Shown piece after piece: positions 1 through 4,439 of a DNA stretch of 6,633 nt. The DNA is from Bacteroidota bacterium. GTDB lineage: Bacteria; Bacteroidota; Bacteroidia; Flavobacteriales; Flavobacteriaceae. The notes beneath the pieces are model-generated. The model saw only the letters and a list, made by a program, of their open reading frames with translations. It ran no database searches and was not told the origin of the DNA. The DNA lies in the NCBI GenBank assembly GCA_021793535.1, contig JAJYSO010000096.1, forward strand, positions 1 to 6,633. Direction: 5' to 3'. The translations under genes were made by a program, and so were the position numbers. Each line of letters opens with the position of its first letter. Within the stretch, counting starts at the first letter, position 1.

Positions 1-18
1 AAAGAGGAAGGTCTCTTT
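1..18 (+). terminator. Possible terminator hairpin at the window edge
   Basis: AAAGAG (1-6) pairs perfectly with CTCTTT (13-18) around a 6-base loop. It could be the terminator of a gene lying to the left, but the 5' arm touches the window edge, only three T residues end the 3' arm, and there is no longer T tract. The stem may extend outside the window. Confidence 0.3.
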
Positions 19-61
19 ATTGAAATATTAAAATAAATAAGGCAAATTAGAATACTATTTT

Positions 62-69
62 TATATTTG
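62..69 (+). promoter_or_regulatory. -7 promoter element for tRNA-Pro
   Basis: TATATTTG matches the Bacteroidota -7 consensus TAnnTTTG at all fixed positions and lies 13 bases before the tRNA 5' end, which would give a very short leader. No good TTG -33 element is visible at the usual distance, so the call rests on the -7 match and position. Confidence 0.45.
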
Positions 70-82
70 CAGGCATCATTTT

Positions 83-156
83 CGGGATGTAGCGCAGCCC
101 GGTAGCGCACTTGCATGGGGTGCAAGGGGTCGCTGGTTCGAGTCCAGTCATCCCGA
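83..156 (+). tRNA. tRNA-Pro (anticodon GGG)
   Basis: A complete cloverleaf can be folded by eye. The 7-bp acceptor stem is 83-89 with 149-155, all Watson-Crick. The D stem is GCGC 92-95 with GCGC 105-108. The anticodon stem is CTTGC 110-114 with GCAAG 122-126, enclosing a 7-base loop with T116 before the anticodon GGG at 117-119. The T stem is 132-136 with 144-148 (one G-U pair), and its loop is TTCGAGT. The discriminator base is A156. GGG reads proline codons CCC and CCU. The 3' CCA is not encoded (ACA follows), so it must be added by the nucleotidyltransferase. It is followed directly by its own terminator, so it appears to be a single-gene transcript. Confidence 0.96.
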
Positions 157-159
157 CAA

Positions 160-188
160 AAGCCACTGATTTTCAGTGGCTTATTTTT
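160..188 (+). terminator. Intrinsic terminator of tRNA-Pro
   Basis: AAGCCACTGA (160-169) pairs perfectly with TCAGTGGCTT (173-182) around a 3-base TTT loop, followed by ATTTTT. The hairpin begins four bases after the discriminator base, so it ends the tRNA transcript and leaves only a short 3' trailer for processing. Confidence 0.85.
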
Positions 189-241
189 ATCTAAACCCTT
201 CTTTGACCTCAAAAGCAACTTGTACTCAAGGCTCTGACACC

Positions 242-302
242 AAAACGGGCTGATGGGAATGGCCGTTTTTTCTCAACTGGTAAATCAAACCTTAAAACGG
301 CC
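242..302 (+). repeat. Three-arm AAAACGG / CCGTTTT inverted repeats, terminator-like
   Basis: Three related arms occur in 61 bases: AAAACGG (242-248), GGCCGTTTT (261-269) and AAAACGGCC (294-302). The middle arm can pair with the first (7 bp, 14-base loop, then a T tract to 271, resembling an intrinsic terminator) or with the third (9 bp, 24-base loop), but not with both. The remaining sequence between the tRNA terminator and the gene at 424 shows no recognisable gene. The pairing is seen directly; a terminator or regulatory role is inference. Confidence 0.4.
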
Positions 303-423
303 CTAAATAATCGCATAAATAGAATTGTTGACTCCAAAGCAATTGGGTTTCAAATCTTTAGTTGATGTATGCTATTACTCCTAAAAAAGTTTTTACCTTT
401 CTTTTTAATCTAAAACTAACATT

Positions 424-681
424 ATGAAAAATCAACGGAAAGAAGGAGAACTAACCAAAAGAGTAGAAAAGCAAACTGCAAAAATGCCTTCCGATATTTA
501 TTTGGGAAGTGCACTAGTAGCCATGGGGGCTGCATTAGTTTTTAAACTCGTGGGGAAAAAACATGAATCTTTATTTGTAGGACAATGGGCAGCGCCTTTT
601 CTCTTGATGGGACTATACAATAAAATCGTAAAAGTGGAAGGGCATGACAAGCATGACAAAAATAGCCGCTCAGAAAGCTGA
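424..681 (+). CDS. Small two-helix membrane protein of unknown function
   Basis: This 85-residue protein has no function I can assign. It has a charged N-terminus (residues 1-23, rich in Lys, Arg and Glu), a first hydrophobic segment at about 24-43 with small residues (GSALVAMGAALVF), a short basic loop (GKKHE, 44-48), a second hydrophobic segment at about 50-66 (FVGQWAAPFLLMGLYNKIV), and a hydrophilic tail containing a repeated HDK. That layout suggests an inner-membrane hairpin with both ends on the same, probably cytoplasmic, side. From memory, similar short proteins with a GKK then FVGQWA-P-LL-G-YNK pattern occur in flavobacteria, which fits a conserved but uncharacterised family. ATG 424 is the only reasonable start; no Shine-Dalgarno is present, as usual for the phylum. 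A strong terminator follows 33 bases after the stop, so it is probably transcribed alone. Confidence 0.75.
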   Translation: MKNQRKEGELTKRVEKQTAKMPSDIYLGSALVAMGAALVFKLVGKKHESLFVGQWAAPFLLMGLYNKIVKVEGHDKHDKNSRSES

Positions 682-714
682 TAAATAAAATGCCGTTCAG
701 AACAAAAAATGAGT

Positions 715-744
715 AAAGCACTTCGAGGATTCGAGGTGCTTTTT
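715..744 (+). terminator. Intrinsic terminator after the 85-residue membrane protein gene
   Basis: A 12-bp stem (715-726 with 731-742, one G-U pair) closes a 4-base GGAT loop and runs into TTTTT (740-744). It lies 33 bases after the stop codon at 681. The A-rich 5' side could also give weak termination of transcripts coming from the minus-strand gene at 1030-1266, although that gene ends about 290 bases away. Confidence 0.85.
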
Positions 745-1029
745 ATCTATAAGTTGTACGCCCCGATAAGTGAGGGCGAGGCCAACGCCACCATTCTCTA
801 TACATCCCTTTATCATTAAGCAGTGTTGGCCTTCAACCCCCTTTTAACTTTTACAGCTTTCTTTCTCATTGTAACTGCCGTCATTTTGTACCACAGTAGA
901 AGATAGCAGCTGCCTCTGGGGGTGCAAAAGTGGCTTTTAACTTCTCCAGTGATGCGCTATCTTTTTTTCGCAACCTGGGGCTGCAGCTCAAAAGACCCCA
1001 AACCGCAGTGCTATATTTCTCCGATTGAT
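745..1029. other. Intergenic stretch without a recognisable gene
   Basis: No coding sequence is convincing here. A plus-strand reading frame beginning at 922 merely runs antisense through the minus-strand gene. Inverted repeats are present: AGGCCAAC (779-786) with GTTGGCCT (825-832); AAGATAGC (900-907) with GCTATCTT (956-963), the latter running into a T tract ending at 968; and TGGGG (976-980) with CCCCA (996-1000). No clear terminator for the minus-strand gene was found next to its stop codon. The 898-968 structure is discussed as a possible small RNA or long-loop terminator. Confidence 0.5.
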
Positions 1030-1266
1030 TTACGCCTTTTCAAGGGCCTCAACCAGTTCATCTTTACTCATTGTTTTATATCCTTTTATCCCAATATGTT
1101 TTGCCTTTTGCTGAAGGTCTTTCTTACTGCGCTGTATGTATTTATAATCATTCGGGCTTTTTTTATCAGACGTATTTTTGTTTGCAATACGCGCTGTATT
1201 GGAATGAATGGTTCCACGATCTTGTGATGCCTTGTTCTGTTTTGATTTTTCTTTGTCTTCCATCAT
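1030..1266 (-). CDS. Small basic protein with a Rho-N/SAP-like C-terminal domain
   Basis: This is a 78-residue, strongly hydrophilic protein rich in Lys, with no signal peptide or membrane segment. Residues 1-45 look disordered (many Lys, Ser, Asn, Asp) and contain the short motif TARIAN (24-29), seen in small Rho-N/DUF7218-type proteins as AARIAN. Residues 46-77 have the pattern SKKDLQQKAKHIGI then KGYKTMSKDELVEALEK, the helix-loop-helix signature of Rho termination factor N-terminal and SAP-like domains, in which the phrase MSKDELVEAL is typical. Such domains bind nucleic acid, so a cytoplasmic DNA/RNA-associated or stress role is likely, but this is inference from resemblance. The start could be Met1 (1266) or Met2 (1263); neither has a Shine-Dalgarno. 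The plus-strand frames covering the same bases give compositionally odd, Cys/Phe-rich translations and were discounted. It is divergent from ccoI and not obviously connected with it. Confidence 0.75.
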   Translation of the reverse strand: MMEDKEKSKQNKASQDRGTIHSNTARIANKNTSDKKSPNDYKYIQRSKKDLQQKAKHIGIKGYKTMSKDELVEALEKA

Positions 1267-1443
1267 AATTCAATTCTTTAAGTTTTTACACGATATACAT
1301 TAAATAGTCACTCAAAAAGGTAGAGTTTTTATTTATACTTTCAGGAAGGATACGCATATATTAGAAATATTTTAGCTTTTGTCGGTTCAAAAAAGGTATT
1401 TTTCATATGCTTCTCCCTATTACCATATTCCGTTGAATGAACC

Positions 1444-1455
1444 TGATCCAAATCA
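1444..1455 (+). promoter_or_regulatory. FNR-type activator box upstream of ccoI
   Basis: TGAT-CCAA-ATCA is a perfect inverted repeat with a 4-base spacer, the core of the FNR consensus TTGAT-N4-ATCAA; the outermost T/A pair is not kept. Its centre (1449.5) is 29.5 bases before the -7 element at 1479. The same 15-base block, CCTGATCCAAATCAT (1442-1456), recurs before ccoS at 4153-4167 with the same spacing. An oxygen-responsive FNR/CRP-family activator of the cbb3 genes is the expected regulator, but no such regulator gene is in the window. Confidence 0.75.
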
Positions 1456-1478
1456 TGTTTTAAGATTTTGGGCTATCT

Positions 1479-1486
1479 TATCTTTG
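1479..1486 (+). promoter_or_regulatory. -7 promoter element of ccoI
   Basis: TATCTTTG matches TAnnTTTG exactly and lies 21 bases before the ccoI start, implying a leader of roughly 15-20 bases. No good -33 TTG element is seen at normal spacing, which fits a promoter dependent on the activator bound at 1444-1455. Confidence 0.65.
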
Positions 1487-1507
1487 TAGCCTAAACAAAG
1501 GTGTAAA

Positions 1508-3949
1508 ATGAAAAACACTTGTTTTCATTGTGGAGAAACATGTCCCGATGACACCATTAAATCAGGTAATAAATTTTTTTGTTGTGTGGGGTGCAGAACC
1601 GTTTATGAAATAGTAAACAAGAATAACCTCGGGTACTATTATGATATAGAAAAAAATCCAGGTACCTCCCCAAAAGAAATCAGCCATAAATTCGACTTTC
1701 TATCTCATCCTGACATCGTCAAAAAATTAGTTGATTTCGACGATGGGCACTTAATGGTCGTATCTTTTTCGATTCCTTCCATCCACTGCAGCAGTTGCAT
1801 CTGGATTTTAGAGAACCTGGACCGGATCAACCCTGCCATAAAAGCATCAACGGTTAACTTTCCCCAGAAAAGAATCAGTATAACTTTTGCTACTCAAGCC
1901 ACCGAGTCAACCAGAAAAACAACGCTAAAGGAAGTGGTCCTTCTCTTGAGCAGAATAGGTTATGAGCCCTATATTTCTTTAGACAACAAGCAGGGCGTCA
2001 ACCAGAAACCCAAGACTACCTTATTGATTAAAGTTGCGGTAGCCGGTTTCGCATTTGGAAACATTATGTTTCTTTCGCTACCGGAATACTTTCAAGAAAC
2101 TGAATTCTGGTTAGATCGTTTCAAACCATTTTTCAGATGGATGATGTTCGGGTTTTCCCTTCCCGTGGTATTTTATTCAGGAGCCGACTATTTTCGGTCA
2201 GCCTACAAAGGCTTGTGCTCCGGAATGCTGAATATTGACGTCCCCTTAGCACTGGGAATAGCCGTATTGTTCATCCGCAGTACTATTGATATTCTTTTTA
2301 ATATAGGTACCGGTTATTTTGACAGTCTATCCGGACTGGTGTTCTTTCTTACTTTGGGTAAATTTTTCCAACAAAAAACCTTTTCTTACCTTTCCTTTGA
2401 ACGCGACTATAAAGCCTATTTCCCCATTGCCGTTACCCGTATACAGCCCCTCTCCAACCAAAAGTACAAGGAAGAACAAGTAGAAGTGGGGCAAATCCTA
2501 GCTGGTGATAAAATTCTTGTAAAAAATAATGAAATTTTACCTGTTGATGGAATTTTGCGCAATGGGAAAGGACTTATCGATTATAGCTTTGTAACCGGAG
2601 AAAAAGACCCCATTGTTCGGAAAAAAGGAGATTATCTATTTGCCGGCGGGAAACAACAAGCCGGCAATATCGAAGTCGAAGTGACCAAACCGATGAACCA
2701 AAGCTACCTTACCCAACTGTGGAGCCACGAAGTCTTCGATAAAAACAAAAGAGCGGCTCGGTTCAAAAACCTGACAAATAACATTAGTCGGTATTTTACC
2801 TATGTCATTATTGCCATAGCCGCTTTTTCCGCTCTTATTTGGTTATGGATAGACATTTCCAAGGTATTTTTCGTTTTCACAGCAGTCTTAATTGTGGCTT
2901 GTCCCTGTGCCCTAGCTTTAGCCGCCCCTTTCACTCTGGGAAATACTTTACGCATATTCGCCAGAAAACAATTATACCTAAAAGAGGCCCAGATTATCGA
3001 ACAAACCGCACAGGTTGATACGGTTGTATTTGATAAAACGGGAACCTTAACCAGCTCAAACAAAACCTCCATTTCTTATAGAGGAATAGAACTCGATCAA
3101 AAAGAAAAGGAACTCCTTATCGGAGCCTTGAGTGCCTCCAATCACCCCTTGAGCCGTTTGCTTTATAAATCGTTCAGTACCCGTGGCGTTCGTTTTCTAG
3201 ATTATTTTGAAGAAAAAATCGGAAGTGGAATAAAAGGGGCTTATCAAGGCCAACATATACGTATTGGCTCTTATGATTTTATCAATAAAGAACAAGATAC
3301 TCCCCTTCCCTTAGAAAATCCCTTAAAAAAATGTTTCACACAAACTGCCGTCCATATCAGTATTGACAATATCTATAAGGGATATTATGCCTTTGAAATA
3401 AATTATCGTCCGGGAATAGCTGCCCTCTTTCATGATTTACAGAGAAAAGGCCTGCAAACCATCATTCTTTCGGGTGACAACGCAGGAGAGCAGGAATACT
3501 TGGAAAACGCATTGCCAAAGGGAGTAATATTTCAATTCAATCAAAAACCACACGACAAACTACAATACATTAAAAATCTTCAAAAAAAGGGACAAAGAAT
3601 CCTGATGGTCGGTGATGGACTGAACGATGCTGGAGCCCTACAACAAAGCGACGCAGGGATTGTCATAGCAGAAGACACAAACGTATTTACTCCAGCCAGT
3701 GACGGTATCCTACACTCCTCTTCTTTTTCTCTACTTCCTAAGTTTATCGATTTTTCCAAAACCGCTCACAACATCATAAAATGGGCCTTTTTCATGTCCA
3801 TCTTCTATAATGTAATCGGATTAGGGTTTGCTGTAACTGGACATTTAAAGCCGGTAATTGCAGCCATATTAATGCCGATAAGTTCAATCAGTACCGTCGC
3901 CTTTACCACTCTTATCACACAGTGGAAAGCTCGAAGTTTGGATCGATAA
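1508..3949 (+). CDS. ccoI: Copper-transporting P1B-type ATPase for cbb3 oxidase assembly (CcoI/FixI type)
   Basis: An 813-residue inner-membrane P-type ATPase that exports Cu(I) from the cytoplasm for loading the CuB site of the cbb3 oxidase. Domains in order: an N-terminal Cys-rich metal-binding domain (C5, C8, C12, C25, C26, C29); a heavy-metal-associated domain with C94-S-S-C97 in the context IHCSSC; membrane helices from about 172; the actuator domain with TGE (363-365); the ion-path motif CPC (465-467); the phosphorylation motif DKTGTLT with D509; the HP motif (H546-P547) of the nucleotide-binding domain; and the hinge GDGLND (702-707). The last two helices carry YN (767-768) and MPISS (789-793), the Cu(I) signatures of P1B-1 ATPases. 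Length is normal for the CcoI/FixI subgroup. ATG 1508 is chosen because the Cys-rich domain begins at once and the -7 element is 21 bases upstream. ccoS and ccoNO follow after a 265-base gap that holds a separate promoter. A general copper-efflux CopA is the main alternative, made less likely by the N-terminal Cys-rich domain and the neighbours. Confidence 0.95.
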   Translation: MKNTCFHCGETCPDDTIKSGNKFFCCVGCRTVYEIVNKNNLGYYYDIEKNPGTSPKEISHKFDFLSHPDIVKKLVDFDDGHLMVVSFSIPSIHCSSCIWILENLDRINPAIKASTVNFPQKRISITFATQATESTRKTTLKEVVLLLSRIGYEPYISLDNKQGVNQKPKTTLLIKVAVAGFAFGNIMFLSLPEYFQETEFWLDRFKPFFRWMMFGFSLPVVFYSGADYFRSAYKGLCSGMLNIDVPLALGIAVLFIRSTIDILFNIGTGYFDSLSGLVFFLTLGKFFQQKTFSYLSFERDYKAYFPIAVTRIQPLSNQKYKEEQVEVGQILAGDKILVKNNEILPVDGILRNGKGLIDYSFVTGEKDPIVRKKGDYLFAGGKQQAGNIEVEVTKPMNQSYLTQLWSHEVFDKNKRAARFKNLTNNISRYFTYVIIAIAAFSALIWLWIDISKVFFVFTAVLIVACPCALALAAPFTLGNTLRIFARKQLYLKEAQIIEQTAQVDTVVFDKTGTLTSSNKTSISYRGIELDQKEKELLIGALSASNHPLSRLLYKSFSTRGVRFLDYFEEKIGSGIKGAYQGQHIRIGSYDFINKEQDTPLPLENPLKKCFTQTAVHISIDNIYKGYYAFEINYRPGIAALFHDLQRKGLQTIILSGDNAGEQEYLENALPKGVIFQFNQKPHDKLQYIKNLQKKGQRILMVGDGLNDAGALQQSDAGIVIAEDTNVFTPASDGILHSSSFSLLPKFIDFSKTAHNIIKWAFFMSIFYNVIGLGFAVTGHLKPVIAAILMPISSISTVAFTTLITQWKARSLDR

Positions 3950-4032
3950 AATTCAATCCGTATTAGCCTTATATCTACACGCTAAAGGAAGAAAAAAAAC
4001 GTGACAAATCTTTTCATCCTATTAAACCAATG

Positions 4033-4067
4033 CTACACTTTCTTGTGTAGGTAAACTCATCTTTACC
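4033..4067 (+). terminator. Weak tandem hairpins between ccoI and ccoS
   Basis: CTACAC (4033-4038) pairs with GTGTAG (4045-4050), and directly after it GGTAAA (4050-4055) pairs with TTTACC (4062-4067), each around a 6-base loop; they share base 4050. No T tract follows, so these may only attenuate transcription out of ccoI. The rest of the gap (3950-4152) is AT-rich and shows no gene. Confidence 0.3.
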
Positions 4068-4154
4068 GTATCATCTTAGTCGTTATTTTAATCTAATTTA
4101 AATCTAAATAACTGTGTATCAATAAGTTTATATAATCAACATCATAAATACCCC

Positions 4155-4166
4155 TGATCCAAATCA
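4155..4166 (+). promoter_or_regulatory. FNR-type activator box upstream of ccoS-ccoNO
   Basis: TGAT-CCAA-ATCA is identical to the box upstream of ccoI. Its centre (4160.5) is again 29.5 bases before the -7 element. Over 22 aligned bases (4153-4174 against 1442-1463) 20 are the same, including a TTTAA just after the box. This spacing corresponds to the class II activator position near -41.5 if transcription starts a few bases after the -7 element. Confidence 0.78.
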
Positions 4167-4189
4167 TAATTTAAAGCAGATGGATACAA

Positions 4190-4197
4190 TATTTTTG
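4190..4197 (+). promoter_or_regulatory. -7 promoter element of ccoS-ccoNO
   Basis: TATTTTTG matches TAnnTTTG at every fixed position, 17 bases before the ccoS start, again giving a short leader. There is no evident -33 TTG; the FNR-type box takes its place. Confidence 0.65.
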
Positions 4198-4214
4198 TTT
4201 TAAAACTTAACGCT

Positions 4215-4436
4215 ATGTCCATTATCTATGTTTTACTCTCGTTAAGCTTAGGAGTGGCGATCCTATTCTTTATCCTATTTATTTTATCCGTGCGTAAAGG
4301 TCAATACGAAGACATTTATACCCCCTCAATCCGAATATTGTTTGAGGACGAGTTGGTCAAAAAGGAAAAACTAAAAAACACAGTACCCTGTAATAATCGC
4401 AAAAAAACTAAAAATTCAACCAAAGGCACCTCTTAA
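4215..4436 (+). CDS. ccoS: cbb3 oxidase maturation protein CcoS
   Basis: A 73-residue single-pass inner-membrane protein. In studied cbb3 systems CcoS is required for insertion of haem b and CuB into CcoN. The sequence has a hydrophobic helix at about 3-26 followed by RKGQYEDIYTPSIRILFEDE (27-46), matching the CcoS pattern of a basic residue, G-Q-aromatic-D/E-D, a Pro and R-I-L-F-D/E-D after the helix. Canonical CcoS proteins often end soon after this motif; here a Lys/Asn-rich tail (47-73) with one Cys (C59) is added. ATG 4215 begins directly at the helix and lies 17 bases after the -7 element. The stop is followed by only 3 bases before the ccoNO start, so the two genes are co-transcribed and probably translationally linked. 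Confidence 0.93.
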   Translation: MSIIYVLLSLSLGVAILFFILFILSVRKGQYEDIYTPSIRILFEDELVKKEKLKNTVPCNNRKKTKNSTKGTS

Positions 4437-4439
4437 GTT

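Noticed and set aside
83..156. tRNA-Pro as an attachment site for an integrated element
   Set aside because: No second copy of the tRNA 3' end is visible in the window, and no integrase or phage gene follows; the tRNA is complete with its own terminator.
779..832. AGGCCAAC / GTTGGCCT inverted repeat
   Set aside because: An 8-bp stem with a 38-base loop and no T tract or adjacent gene; too weak to call a terminator or operator.
922..1268. Plus-strand reading frames at 922-1227 and 1071-1268
   Set aside because: They are antisense to the minus-strand 78-residue gene, whose translation has a recognisable domain pattern; the plus-strand translations are Cys/Phe/Ile-rich without any motif.
1310..1400. 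Near-repeat TCAAAAAGGTA / TCAAAAAAGGTA (about 1311 and 1387)
   Set aside because: Short, imperfect and in AT-rich intergenic DNA; may be chance. A reverse-strand reading, TACCTTTT, resembles a -7 element for the minus-strand gene but misses the final G.
2800..3072. Minus-strand 90-residue frame inside ccoI
   Set aside because: It lies wholly within a strongly conserved part of ccoI (CPC and DKTGTLT motifs) and has no recognisable features; it is a shadow frame.
1508..3949. Zinc/cadmium or general copper-efflux ATPase
   Set aside because: CPC, YN and MxxSS signatures point to Cu(I), and the N-terminal Cys-rich domain with adjacent ccoS-ccoNO point to the CcoI/FixI assembly subgroup rather than ZntA or housekeeping CopA.
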